Assembly: GCA_003250235.1 (NCBI GenBank)
Contig: QKGY01000395.1
Span: forward strand, 1-14,475
DNA: 14,475 nt
Direction: 5' to 3'
DNA from: Desulfuromonadaceae bacterium
GTDB lineage: Bacteria; Desulfobacterota; Desulfuromonadia; Desulfuromonadales; SZUA-540
Made by a program: the position numbers and the translations under genes. The notes below the pieces were generated by a model, which was not told the origin of the DNA, did not search any database, and was given only the letters and a program-made list of their open reading frames with translations. Positions 4,381-11,869 of this stretch are shown here, piece after piece (within the stretch, counting starts at the first letter, position 1; each line of letters starts with the position of its first letter).

Positions 4381-6117
4381 ATGCGTAAACTGATGGCTAT
4401 TCTGATGGCCGCCCTGCTTGCAGCGCCTGCCGCGGCCCTGGCTGCAGACAGCGTCCAGGATCTGCAAAAGCAGATCGAAAAACTGACCGAGGATTTGGAC
4501 TACCTCTCTTCCCGCGTCGACAAGACCGAGACCCATGTGGCGACCGACCGCATCCAGTTCTCCGGCGACCTGCGCGCTAAAGGGGACACCCTGCATTATA
4601 CCGACACCGCCTGGAATCCCGGCGTGGCTGTCGATATGAATCAGTTCGGTATAGATGCAATGAATGGGGTTTTTGGTGATCCGACTGATCCTACGTCCCC
4701 TCTCGGATCGTTTATGGCAGCTTATCCCAATATGGCTGCGGCCTTTCAGGCGGGGCAGCTGCCCCCTGTGGGATATCTTTCCATGCTGGGTTATGATATT
4801 GGTGTCAAGCCGCCCAAGTCTGATATCGACAATGACGTCCTCTACACCACCCGCCTGCGCCTGAACATGAAGGCCAAAGTGTATGACAACGTCAACTTCT
4901 CCGGTCGTCTGTCCATGTACAAAAACTGGGGCGATTCTACCGGCGTCAAAGTGTTCGATTCCTGGAACGCTTTCACCATGGACGGAACTGATGGCGGCAA
5001 CACCAGCGGCGACTGGCTGCGTGTAGAGCGCGCGTTCTTTGACTGGAGCCATATTGGTGGCACCGACTTCTATCTGTCTATCGGTCGTCGTCCCTCGACC
5101 TATGGTCCCCCCAGCGAAGTCCGTGAAAACGAACTGCGTGGTGGTACTCCTTCCGGCCACCTGGTTCACTTCAATTTCGACGGGATCACCGTCGGTTATC
5201 ATCTCAGCGAGCTGACCGGCATTGAGGGCATGACCGCTCGTTTCTGCTACGGCCAGGGCTTCGAGTCCCAGTATGGCAACGGTGAACTGTTCAACCAGAT
5301 TGCAACCCGCGACACCCAGCTGGGTGGTTTCAACATCGACGTTCTTAACGACGGGACCAACTTCATCCAGCTGACCGCTTTCGGTGCGCTGGACGTGGTT
5401 GACGGCTTCAAGGGCACCTTCGCCTTCCCGTCTCAGTTCGTGTCCCTCTTTGCCCCGACCATCGACCAGGATGCCAGCAACTTCCCGAACATGAACTTCG
5501 TGGTTCGCTACCAGCCCTCCACCGTTGTCGGTAACATGCTCCTCGGTGGTCTCGGCTTCGAGCGCGAAGAGGAAAGTGGCATCAAATACTTCGGTTCTTT
5601 GGGGTGGACCCAACTGCGTCCGAATGGTCGGGCTGGCCTCTTCGGCGGCATGGGCAGCGACGCTCTTTATGTAGCTACGCCCGTTGACACGACTGGCGAC
5701 GGCGTCGCTGATGCCATTATGCCTGTTAATACTGGCCTGTCTGTGGACGATAGCAACAAAGACGGCTACGGCGTCTATGTTGGTGTCCAGGTTCCTGCAC
5801 CTCTTGGTAAGGTCGGTCTGGAGTACAACTACGGCTCCAAGTACTGGTCCCCCTTCACCCAGGCACAGGATGACGTGCTTGGCAGCAAGCTCGCCACCCG
5901 TGGTCATGTCGGCGAAGCCTATTACATCTTCGACGTCAACCCCAACATGTTCATCAAGGTTGGCGGCATGTACTACGATTACCAGTACTCTGGCAGCGGC
6001 TCCCCTGTAGGCGCTCCGCAGAAAGTCAGCTCTGTGCTTGATGGCACCGCTTATTCCATGCTCCCCGTTGTGGACAAAGCATGGGACGGCTATGCGTCTC
6101 TGACCGTCAAGTTCTAA
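4381..6117 (+). CDS. Outer-membrane beta-barrel protein, DUF3373-like putative porin
   Basis: The 578-residue protein has a clear signal peptide (MRKLMAILMAALLAAPAAALA), then a short heptad-like coiled coil (VQDLQKQIEKLTEDLDYLSS, about residues 25-44). The rest is long alternating polar/aromatic beta-strand sequence ending in a C-terminal phenylalanine (SLTVKF), the usual BAM recognition end of outer-membrane barrels. Size, coiled-coil start and layout resemble the DUF3373 family that I associate with metal-reducing deltaproteobacteria and some epsilonproteobacteria; I assign this from memory, not from a search. The function is uncharacterised; a porin or adhesin-like channel is the best guess. 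A GGAGG site lies 9 bases before the ATG. Codon use is strongly biased to C-ending codons over most of the gene, suggesting high expression, but two blocks (about 4630-4820 and 5640-5770) lose that bias. The second encodes an EF-hand-like loop, DTTGDGVAD (436-444). A strong terminator follows. Confidence 0.8.
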   Translation: MRKLMAILMAALLAAPAAALAADSVQDLQKQIEKLTEDLDYLSSRVDKTETHVATDRIQFSGDLRAKGDTLHYTDTAWNPGVAVDMNQFGIDAMNGVFGDPTDPTSPLGSFMAAYPNMAAAFQAGQLPPVGYLSMLGYDIGVKPPKSDIDNDVLYTTRLRLNMKAKVYDNVNFSGRLSMYKNWGDSTGVKVFDSWNAFTMDGTDGGNTSGDWLRVERAFFDWSHIGGTDFYLSIGRRPSTYGPPSEVRENELRGGTPSGHLVHFNFDGITVGYHLSELTGIEGMTARFCYGQGFESQYGNGELFNQIATRDTQLGGFNIDVLNDGTNFIQLTAFGALDVVDGFKGTFAFPSQFVSLFAPTIDQDASNFPNMNFVVRYQPSTVVGNMLLGGLGFEREEESGIKYFGSLGWTQLRPNGRAGLFGGMGSDALYVATPVDTTGDGVADAIMPVNTGLSVDDSNKDGYGVYVGVQVPAPLGKVGLEYNYGSKYWSPFTQAQDDVLGSKLATRGHVGEAYYIFDVNPNMFIKVGGMYYDYQYSGSGSPVGAPQKVSSVLDGTAYSMLPVVDKAWDGYASLTVKF

Positions 6118-6138
6118 TCTGAACTTCGAAAGCAAAAC

Positions 6139-6171
6139 AAAAAGGGCCGGCAGCAATGCCGGCCCTTTTTT
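6139..6171 (+). terminator. Rho-independent terminator after the barrel gene
   Basis: A perfect GGGCCGGC/GCCGGCCC stem (6144-6151 with 6158-6165) and a 6-base loop are followed by six Ts, with an A-run on the left that extends the pairing. It ends the cytochrome-barrel transcript. Confidence 0.95.
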
Positions 6172-6199
6172 ATGGCAAAACGGAGACCAAAGATGGTGG

Positions 6200-6228
6200 T
6201 TGAGCTTTGCGGGGTTAGGGTGTAAAAT
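6200..6228 (+). promoter_or_regulatory. Candidate sigma-70 promoter of tatA
   Basis: TTGAGC (6200-6205) and TAAAAT (6223-6228, 5/6 to consensus) are spaced by 17 bases. The predicted start near 6235 leaves a short leader of about 28 bases containing the GAGGAG ribosome-binding site. It lies right after a strong terminator, so tatA needs its own promoter. Confidence 0.6.
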
Positions 6229-6262
6229 GGCTTTTTAACCCCCACAGAGGAGAATTTGTGCC

Positions 6263-6457
6263 ATGTTCGGTCTCGGAACCCAGGAACTGATCATCATTCT
6301 TGTGCTTGTGCTCATCATTTTCGGTGCCGGAAAACTTCCTCAGGTTGGCGGAGCTCTTGGGAAAGGGTTACGCAATTTCAAGGAAGGCATCAAGGAGGGC
6401 AATGAGGCCAAAGAGGACGATCAGAAAAAACTGCAGGATGACAAGAAGGACGAATAG
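6263..6457 (+). CDS. tatA: Sec-independent protein translocase subunit TatA/TatE
   Basis: This 64-residue protein has the standard TatA plan: a very short N-terminus, one transmembrane helix (about residues 8-20, with Glu8 at its start), the FG hinge (Phe20-Gly21), an amphipathic helix (KLPQVGGALGKGLRNFKEG) and a charged acidic/lysine tail. TatA oligomers form the protein-conducting element of the twin-arginine pathway, which exports folded and often cofactor-bearing proteins across the inner membrane. It is shorter than most TatB proteins and lacks a long C-terminal domain, so TatA is the better call. No tatB or tatC is adjacent: it stands alone between two terminators. The start is fixed by GAGGAG 10 bases upstream. 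Confidence 0.93.
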   Translation: MFGLGTQELIIILVLVLIIFGAGKLPQVGGALGKGLRNFKEGIKEGNEAKEDDQKKLQDDKKDE

Positions 6458-6494
6458 TTGTCTCCATTGCTGCGGTTCTGGTATTCATGAACAT

Positions 6495-6531
6495 AAAAGC
6501 CCGGTGTGCTTGAGAGCACACCGGGCTTTTT
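6495..6531. terminator. Bidirectional Rho-independent terminator between tatA and the OmpA-type lipoprotein gene
   Basis: A perfect 12-bp stem (GCCCGGTGTGCT at 6499-6510 with its complement at 6515-6526) closes a 4-base loop. It has AAAA on the left and TTTTT on the right, so it gives a U-tract in both directions for the two convergent genes. Confidence 0.95.
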
Positions 6532-6555
6532 GGTTTTTAGCTGTTTGTACCGAAC

Positions 6556-7206
6556 TTATCCCTGAGGCGTGATGGTAATCACAACGCGGCGGTTCATCTG
6601 TCGGCCAGCTTCGGTGCTGTTGTCGGCGACGGGTTGGGATTCGCCAAAACCGACAACCGTCATGCGCGCGGGATTGACTCCCTGACCGATCAGGGCATTT
6701 TTGACTGCATTGGCTCGTTTTACGGAAAGTTCCTGATTGTAGGTCTCACTGCCCGTGGAGTCGGTATGCCCTGCAACCTGGATGGTTGTCTGCGGGTATT
6801 GGTTGAGAACCTGGGCAACGCGGGTAATTTCGTCGTAAGAGCCAGCTTTGAGGTTGGATGAATTGACGTCAAACATGAAGTCGGATTTAAAGGTGATGGC
6901 CAGAAGGTTGGCGTTGCGTTGGATGTTGGCGGCCTCGACACCCGCAAGCTGTTGACGCATGGCGGCTTCCTGGTTATCCATGTACCGGCCGATGGAGCCA
7001 CCGGCAACGCCGCCCAGTGCGGCACCGATGCCCGCTCCGATAAGGGTGGATTGGGTATTCCCGCCGATAACCTGGCCGAGACCAGCACCGACGGCAGCAC
7101 CGACGCCTGTTCCGATCAGGGCACCCTGGGTGGTCTTTGTCTGGGGCTGTGCGCAGCCTGCCATGATAAGGCCGGCGGCGAGCGAAACACAAATGAGTTT
7201 ACGCAT
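6556..7206 (-). CDS. OmpA-family lipoprotein with glycine-zipper region (YiaD-like)
   Basis: The 216-residue protein begins with a lipoprotein signal peptide: a basic start, a hydrophobic core and the lipobox MAGC, with Cys18 as the lipidated residue. Residues about 28-74 are a glycine-zipper segment of repeated GxxxG spacing (ALIGTGVGAAVGAGLG), which often packs membrane helices. A short helical stretch leads to a C-terminal OmpA-like peptidoglycan-binding domain (about 105-216) with GHTDSTG at 146-152. Asp149 and Arg164 correspond by spacing to the diaminopimelate-binding pair of OmpA, and MNRRV is at 204-208. It most likely anchors the outer membrane to the cell wall. The start has AAGGAG 9 bases upstream. 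It is divergent from gatC, convergent with tatA and monocistronic. The closest known layout is YiaD; a specialised secretion or Tol-Pal role is possible but not indicated. Confidence 0.9.
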   Translation of the reverse strand: MRKLICVSLAAGLIMAGCAQPQTKTTQGALIGTGVGAAVGAGLGQVIGGNTQSTLIGAGIGAALGGVAGGSIGRYMDNQEAAMRQQLAGVEAANIQRNANLLAITFKSDFMFDVNSSNLKAGSYDEITRVAQVLNQYPQTTIQVAGHTDSTGSETYNQELSVKRANAVKNALIGQGVNPARMTVVGFGESQPVADNSTEAGRQMNRRVVITITPQG

Positions 7207-7238
7207 GGATCATTTCTCCTTGCCGTTAGTTGAAGCGA

Positions 7239-7256
7239 GCCGCAAGGTCTTGCGGC
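7239..7256 (-). promoter_or_regulatory. GC-rich hairpin in the lipoprotein gene leader
   Basis: GCCGCAAG and CTTGCGGC are exact complements separated by two bases, so in practice a 6-8 bp GC-rich stem, located about 25 bases upstream of the ribosome-binding site. Outer-membrane protein mRNAs often carry 5' hairpins that slow decay; that role here is an inference. Confidence 0.4.
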
Positions 7257-7275
7257 GCCGTTGACGATACCCCAT

Positions 7276-7303
7276 TTTTTATCATGATGAATGGAAAATG
7301 CAA
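7276..7303 (-). promoter_or_regulatory. Possible promoter of the OmpA-type lipoprotein gene
   Basis: On the minus strand TTGCAT (7298-7303) and TAAAAA (7276-7281) are separated by 16 bases in the most AT-rich part of the divergent region. The match is moderate, but no better candidate is present. Confidence 0.33.
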
Positions 7304-7346
7304 CAATCTTTACAAATCTTCGCGCCCGGAGAAAAGCCATGGATAC

Positions 7347-7375
7347 TTGAAAATGGTGCTTTTACATGGTACTTT
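7347..7375 (+). promoter_or_regulatory. Possible promoter of the gatCAB genes
   Basis: TTGAAA (7347-7352, 5/6 to the -35 consensus) is followed after 17 bases by TACTTT (7370-7375, a weak -10). It would start transcription near 7382, about 40 bases before gatC. Confidence 0.38.
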
Positions 7376-7421
7376 GCAGGGTCGCACCGGTTGAGAAAAA
7401 TCCCATGGAGGAGAATCACTT

Positions 7422-7709
7422 ATGAAGATCACTCGCGCTGAGGTTGAGCATGTTGCCAAGCTGGCACGTCTCGCTTTGCAGGAGTCTGAACTTGACGCCC
7501 TTACAGGGCAGATGGACGCTATTCTGGATTACGTGGAGAAACTGAAGGAACTCGATACGGATGGCATCGTTCCGACTTCCCATGCTGTGCCGATGGAAAA
7601 TGCCTTCCGGGAGGATGCGGTGAAGGACTCGATCGGTGTGGACAAGGCATTGTCCAATGCGCCGGAATCCGGTGATGGGTGTTTCCGGGTACCCCGCGTC
7701 ATTGAATAG
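7422..7709 (+). CDS. gatC: Asp-tRNA(Asn)/Glu-tRNA(Gln) amidotransferase subunit C
   Basis: The 95-residue protein matches GatC throughout: MKITRAEVEHVAKLARLAL opens the N-terminal helix pair, followed by the conserved DAILDYVEKLKELDTDGI and the proline-containing region VPTSHAVPMENAFREDAV. GatC wraps around the GatA-GatB interface and stabilises the complex that amidates misacylated Glu-tRNA(Gln) and/or Asp-tRNA(Asn) in the cytoplasm. GGAGGAG lies 8 bases before the ATG. It is the first gene of gatCAB, 51 bases before gatA. Confidence 0.96.
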   Translation: MKITRAEVEHVAKLARLALQESELDALTGQMDAILDYVEKLKELDTDGIVPTSHAVPMENAFREDAVKDSIGVDKALSNAPESGDGCFRVPRVIE

Positions 7710-7760
7710 CCGCATCCCGGTTTGCAACACGGAAATACGGAAACATTACAGGGAGACTCC

Positions 7761-9218
7761 ATGGAATTGATTGATAAGACCATACACGAACTGCATAGGA
7801 TGCTCATCGGAGGAGAAGTGACCTCTGTTGCGCTGACACGCGCTTTTCTGCAGCGGATCGCGGAGACGGACAACAGGATCAACGCGTTTATCACCGTCTG
7901 CGAAGAACAGGCCCTGAAGGACTCCGAAGCCGCCGATCGGCTCATTGCCGAAGGCAAGGCCGATCTTCTCACGGGGATTCCCGTTGCCCTGAAGGATATC
8001 TTTCTCACGGCAGGGGTACGCACCACCTGTGCGTCGAAGATTCTCGACACCTTCATTGCCCCTTACGATGGTACGGCAGTGGCGCGCCTCAAAGAACGCG
8101 GAGCCGTCATTGTCGGCAAGCTCAACATGGATGAATTTGCCATGGGGAGCTCCAACGAAAATTCGGCCTTCGGGCCGGTCAAAAATCCCTGGGATACCAG
8201 CACGGTTCCCGGCGGCTCGTCCGGTGGCTCCGCGGCTTCCGTTGCCGCCCGACAGGCCGTGGCTACCCTAGGCACAGATACTGGCGGTTCCATCCGTCAG
8301 CCGGCTTCGCATTGCGGCGTGGTCGGTCTGAAGCCGACCTACGGGCGGGTGTCGCGATACGGAGTGATCGCCTATGCCTCGTCACTGGACCAGGTCGGTC
8401 CTATCTCCCGCGACGTGGAAGACTGCGCGATTTTGCTTCAGGCCATAGCCGGGTACGACCCGGCCGATTCCACGTCGGTGGACACACCGGTGCCCGACTA
8501 CCGGGCTGGGATCAAGGATGGGGTGAAGGGGCTGAAGATCGGTCTGCCCAAGGAATATTTCATCGAGGGGCTTGATCCCGAAGTCAAAGCGGCCATGGAG
8601 GCGGCTATCGAGACTTATCGCGGTCTAGGGGCCGAGTTTGTCGACGTCAGCCTGCCGCATACCGACTATGCCGTGGCCAGCTATTATCTCATCGCCACGG
8701 CTGAAGCTTCCAGCAATCTGGCACGGTATGACGGCGTTCGTTTCGGGGTGCGGGTGGATCAGGGGCGCGGGCTTATCGACATGTTCGAACAGACCCGTGC
8801 CGCCGGATTCGGCGACGAGGTCAAGCGCCGTATCATGCTGGGAACCTATGCCCTGTCCTCAGGCTATTACGATGCCTATTACCTCAAGGCGCAGAAAGTT
8901 CGGACGCTGATCCGTCAGGATTTTCTCGAAGCCTTCCAGGCCGTCGACGTTCTGCTGACACCGGTAGCGCCCACACCAGCGTTCGGCCTGGGTGAAAAGG
9001 TTTCCGATCCCCTTCAGATGTACCTCTCGGATATCTTCACCATCCCGGTGAACCTGGCGGGCACCTGCGCCATGAGCCTGCCTTGTGGTTTTTCCTCGGC
9101 AGGCCTTCCTATCGGACTCCAACTCATCGGAAAGCCCTTTGCAGAGCAGACCCTTCTGCGCGTTGGCTACGCATTTGAGCAGGCGACCGAGTGGCACCGG
9201 AAAAAAGCGGATCTTTAG
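7761..9218 (+). CDS. gatA: Asp-tRNA(Asn)/Glu-tRNA(Gln) amidotransferase subunit A
   Basis: This is a full-length GatA of 485 residues with the amidase signature and the Ser-cisSer-Lys triad: Lys78 (VALKD), Ser153 in PGGSSGGSAAS (150-160) and the nucleophile Ser177 in GTDTGGSIRQ (171-180). GatA hydrolyses glutamine to ammonia, which is channelled to GatB. An in-frame ATG at 7722 would add 13 residues. The start at 7761 is preferred because GGGAG lies 5 bases upstream and MELIDKTIHELH is the normal N-terminus. It sits between gatC and gatB in a tight operon, 20 bases before gatB. Reliance on GatCAB implies that the organism makes Gln-tRNA and/or Asn-tRNA by the indirect route. Confidence 0.97.
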   Translation: MELIDKTIHELHRMLIGGEVTSVALTRAFLQRIAETDNRINAFITVCEEQALKDSEAADRLIAEGKADLLTGIPVALKDIFLTAGVRTTCASKILDTFIAPYDGTAVARLKERGAVIVGKLNMDEFAMGSSNENSAFGPVKNPWDTSTVPGGSSGGSAASVAARQAVATLGTDTGGSIRQPASHCGVVGLKPTYGRVSRYGVIAYASSLDQVGPISRDVEDCAILLQAIAGYDPADSTSVDTPVPDYRAGIKDGVKGLKIGLPKEYFIEGLDPEVKAAMEAAIETYRGLGAEFVDVSLPHTDYAVASYYLIATAEASSNLARYDGVRFGVRVDQGRGLIDMFEQTRAAGFGDEVKRRIMLGTYALSSGYYDAYYLKAQKVRTLIRQDFLEAFQAVDVLLTPVAPTPAFGLGEKVSDPLQMYLSDIFTIPVNLAGTCAMSLPCGFSSAGLPIGLQLIGKPFAEQTLLRVGYAFEQATEWHRKKADL

Positions 9219-9238
9219 ACGGCAAGAAAGGTTCAATC

Positions 9239-10690
9239 ATGGGATCTTCCAAATACGAAGTTGTCATCGGACTCGAAGTGCATGTCCAGTTGACTACGCA
9301 GACCAAAATCTTTTGCGGGTGCTCCACCCGTTTCGGCAGTGCGCCGAACAGCCAGACCTGCCCGGTCTGCCTGGGATTGCCCGGAGCGCTGCCCGTTCTC
9401 AACCGTAAAGTGGTGGAATACGCCATCCGTACGGGCCTGGCCACTCATTGCGCTATCGCGCCCCGTTCGGTTTTTGCGCGAAAAAACTACTTTTATCCCG
9501 ACCTGCCCAAAGGGTATCAGATCTCCCAGTTCGAGCTTCCCATCTGTGAGCACGGTCACCTGGAGATCGAAACGGAGGACGGGGGGCCGAAAACCATCGG
9601 CATCACCCGTATCCATATGGAAGAGGATGCCGGCAAACTGCTGCACGGCGAAGGCCCCGAAGCGGGCAGCTCCTCGTTTGTGGATCTCAACCGGGCCTGT
9701 ACCCCGCTGCTGGAGATTGTTTCCGAACCGGACATGCGCTCATCGGATGAGGCCATTGCGTACCTGAAGAAGCTGCACCAGATCGTGATGTACCTCGGGG
9801 TTTGCGACGGCAACCTCGAAGAAGGTTCTTTCCGCTGCGATGCCAACGTGTCGATCCGGCCCTGGGGGCAGAAAGAGTTCGGCACACGGGCCGAGCTGAA
9901 AAACATCAACTCTTTCCGGTTTATCAAGCAGGCCATCGACTATGAAGTCGAGCGTCAGGCGGATATTCTCGACGACGGCGGAAAGGTGGTGCAGGAGACG
10001 CGCCTGTTCGACAGCGTCACCGGTATGACACGGTCGATGCGCGGCAAGGAGGAGGCGCACGATTATCGGTACTTCCCGGACCCCGACCTGGTTCCTCTGG
10101 TCGTGTCGCCGGAGTGGGTGGAGCAGGTTCGCCAGGAACTTCCCGAACTGCCGGAGGCCAAGGTGGCGCGCTTTATCCGGGAATTCGGCATCCCGCGTTA
10201 CGATGCCGAGGTTTTGTCTGCCGATCGCGCCATGGCCGAGTATTACGATGCCACCGTCGCCCGGCATGGCAACGGCAAGCTTTGCGCCAACTGGGTCATG
10301 GGCGAGGTGCAGCGACGGCTCAATGAGGACGGCGTGGCCATCTCGGACAGTCCCGTCACCCCGGAGTTGCTGGCGGCCTTGCTTGGCCGTATCGACGACA
10401 ACACCATTTCGGGCAAGATCGCCAAGACGGTTTTCGAAGAAATGTGGCGCTCTGGAGACGCTCCCGATAAAATCATCGAGGAGAAAGGGCTCAAGCAGGT
10501 GACCGATACCGGTGCCATCGAGCAGATCATCGACGAGGTGATCGCCGCCAACCTGGATCAGGTCGAGGAATACCGGGGAGGCAAGGACAAGGTGTTCGGC
10601 TTTTTTGTCGGTCAGGTCATGAAGGCCAGCAAGGGCAAGGCCAACCCGGCTGCCGTCAACGAGATGCTGAAGAAAAAGCTGCAGGGCTAG
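9239..10690 (+). CDS. gatB: Asp-tRNA(Asn)/Glu-tRNA(Gln) amidotransferase subunit B
   Basis: The 483-residue protein has the GatB cradle domain with GLEVHVQL (11-18), a four-cysteine zinc site (Cys26, Cys28, Cys41, Cys44) and RKNYFYPDLPKGYQISQFE. The helical and YqeY-like tail domains at the C-terminus contact the tRNA elbow (DAPDKIIEEKGLKQ and onward to the end). GatB phosphorylates the misacylated Glu or Asp with ATP and transfers the ammonia made by GatA. An in-frame ATG at 9191 overlaps the end of gatA; the start at 9239 has AGAAAGG 7 bases upstream and yields the family N-terminus. It is the last gene of gatCAB, followed by a hairpin. Confidence 0.97.
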   Translation: MGSSKYEVVIGLEVHVQLTTQTKIFCGCSTRFGSAPNSQTCPVCLGLPGALPVLNRKVVEYAIRTGLATHCAIAPRSVFARKNYFYPDLPKGYQISQFELPICEHGHLEIETEDGGPKTIGITRIHMEEDAGKLLHGEGPEAGSSSFVDLNRACTPLLEIVSEPDMRSSDEAIAYLKKLHQIVMYLGVCDGNLEEGSFRCDANVSIRPWGQKEFGTRAELKNINSFRFIKQAIDYEVERQADILDDGGKVVQETRLFDSVTGMTRSMRGKEEAHDYRYFPDPDLVPLVVSPEWVEQVRQELPELPEAKVARFIREFGIPRYDAEVLSADRAMAEYYDATVARHGNGKLCANWVMGEVQRRLNEDGVAISDSPVTPELLAALLGRIDDNTISGKIAKTVFEEMWRSGDAPDKIIEEKGLKQVTDTGAIEQIIDEVIAANLDQVEEYRGGKDKVFGFFVGQVMKASKGKANPAAVNEMLKKKLQG

Positions 10691-10715
10691 TCGCTGCCGC
10701 TTCGAGCTGAAAACG

Positions 10716-10768
10716 GAGAGACGCAAGGACTGGATATGCCGTGGAGACATCCGTACTTTGCGTCTTTC
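10716..10768 (+). terminator. Long hairpin between gatB and mtnA
   Basis: The outer stem pairs 10716-10728 with 10756-10768 (core AGACGCAA with TTGCGTCT, extended by wobble pairs). A 3x3 internal loop separates it from an inner GGAT/ATCC stem (10732-10735 with 10749-10752). The 3' side runs into TTTCTC, a poor U-tract, so termination may be partial. It could equally be an RNA processing or mRNA-stability element. No clear promoter for mtnA is seen between it and 10821. Confidence 0.5.
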
Positions 10769-10820
10769 TCATTGGTGCAAACCGTATTTGACCACGATTG
10801 CAAAGGGAGACTGAAGGACC

Positions 10821-11864
10821 ATGTCGATCAAACCTATCGTATATAAGGACGGGATCCTGCTCATGATTGATCAGCGCCTGCTGCCCGTCCAGGAAACCTG
10901 GCTGGAATATACCGATTATCAGGGGGTCGCTGAAGCGATCCGCACCATGGTGGTCCGCGGCGCACCGGCCATCGGCGTCGCAGCGGCCTACGGAGCGGCA
11001 TTCGGGGCAAGGGATATTGCAGCTGTCGATATCGAGGCCTTTTATCCTCCTTTTGAGAAGGTCTGTGACGTGCTGGCTGCGACCCGTCCCACCGCCGTCA
11101 ACCTCTTCTGGGCTCTTGACCGCATGAAAGCGTGCGCCCGTCGGCATAAAGGCAAAACGCTCTCTGAGCTGAAGCAGATTCTGCTGGCCGAGGCGCATGA
11201 AATCGCCCGTGAAGACGAACAGATCAACCGCACCATGGGCGCTTATGGGGAACCGCTGATTCCGGCAGGGGCGCGGATACTGACCCATTGCAACGCCGGG
11301 GCTTTGGCAACGGGCGGTTACGGGACGGCCCTGGGGGTGGTTCGGGCCGCCCATGAAGCGGGAAAAGTCGCTATGGTGTATGCCGATGAAACCCGCCCTT
11401 TCCTTCAGGGCTCACGGTTGACCGCCTGGGAGTTGCACAAGGATGGGGTTCCGGTAACCCTGATCTGCGACAACATGGCGGGGTATCTGATGAGCCAGGG
11501 AGAGATCGACTGCGTGATCGTCGGTGCCGACCGTATTGCCGCCAACGGCGATACGGCCAATAAGATCGGTACGTATTCGGTCGCGGTGCTGGCCCGTGAG
11601 CATGGTCTCCCTTTCTATGTCGCCGCGCCCCTTTCCACCATCGATTTGGAGACACCAGACGGCAGTCAGATCCCCATCGAAGAGCGGGACCGCCGTGAGG
11701 TAACCCATGTCGGTGACAGGCAGCTGGCACCGGAAGGGATCGGGGTGAGAAATCCGGCTTTTGACGTTACCCCGTCCCGTCTTGTCTCGGCGATCATCAC
11801 CGAAAAGGGTGTTGTTACGGCTCCCTATGAACCCGGGCTGAAACAGGTGAAAAAAGAGGGGTGA
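10821..11864 (+). CDS. mtnA: Methylthioribose-1-phosphate isomerase
   Basis: The 347-residue protein matches MtnA from end to end and is distinguished from eIF2B-type relatives by its motifs: VVRGAPAIGVAAAYG (44-58), the catalytic cysteine in THCNAG (Cys157), YADETRPFLQGSRLTAWEL (187-205) and the catalytic Asp237 in VGADRIAANGDTANKIGTY. It converts 5-methylthioribose-1-phosphate to methylthioribulose-1-phosphate in methionine salvage; some bacteria also use it on 5-deoxyribose-1-phosphate from radical-SAM by-products. No other salvage gene is in the window. GGGAGA lies 10 bases upstream of the ATG. It ends 5 bases before glnE, so the two are very likely cotranscribed. A ribose-1,5-bisphosphate isomerase paralogue is less likely given the motifs. 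Confidence 0.93.
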   Translation: MSIKPIVYKDGILLMIDQRLLPVQETWLEYTDYQGVAEAIRTMVVRGAPAIGVAAAYGAAFGARDIAAVDIEAFYPPFEKVCDVLAATRPTAVNLFWALDRMKACARRHKGKTLSELKQILLAEAHEIAREDEQINRTMGAYGEPLIPAGARILTHCNAGALATGGYGTALGVVRAAHEAGKVAMVYADETRPFLQGSRLTAWELHKDGVPVTLICDNMAGYLMSQGEIDCVIVGADRIAANGDTANKIGTYSVAVLAREHGLPFYVAAPLSTIDLETPDGSQIPIEERDRREVTHVGDRQLAPEGIGVRNPAFDVTPSRLVSAIITEKGVVTAPYEPGLKQVKKEG

Positions 11865-11869
11865 TCGCT

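Noticed and set aside
4300..6156. A 618-codon open frame on the minus strand, antisense to the barrel gene and longer than it
   Set aside because: It has no ribosome-binding site, no recognisable domain and a His/Val/Gly-heavy composition typical of reading biased C-ending codons backwards. It even runs through the terminator at 6139-6171. The plus-strand gene has a signal peptide, a GGAGG site and a C-terminal Phe.
9740..10750. A 336-codon minus-strand open frame opposite gatB
   Set aside because: It is a shadow of the strongly conserved gatB reading frame and has no family-like motifs.
10691..10820. SAM-type riboswitch before the methionine-salvage gene mtnA
   Set aside because: The hairpin does not carry the conserved SAM-I, SAM-II or SAM/SAH core sequences, and it looks more like a terminator or stability stem of gatB.
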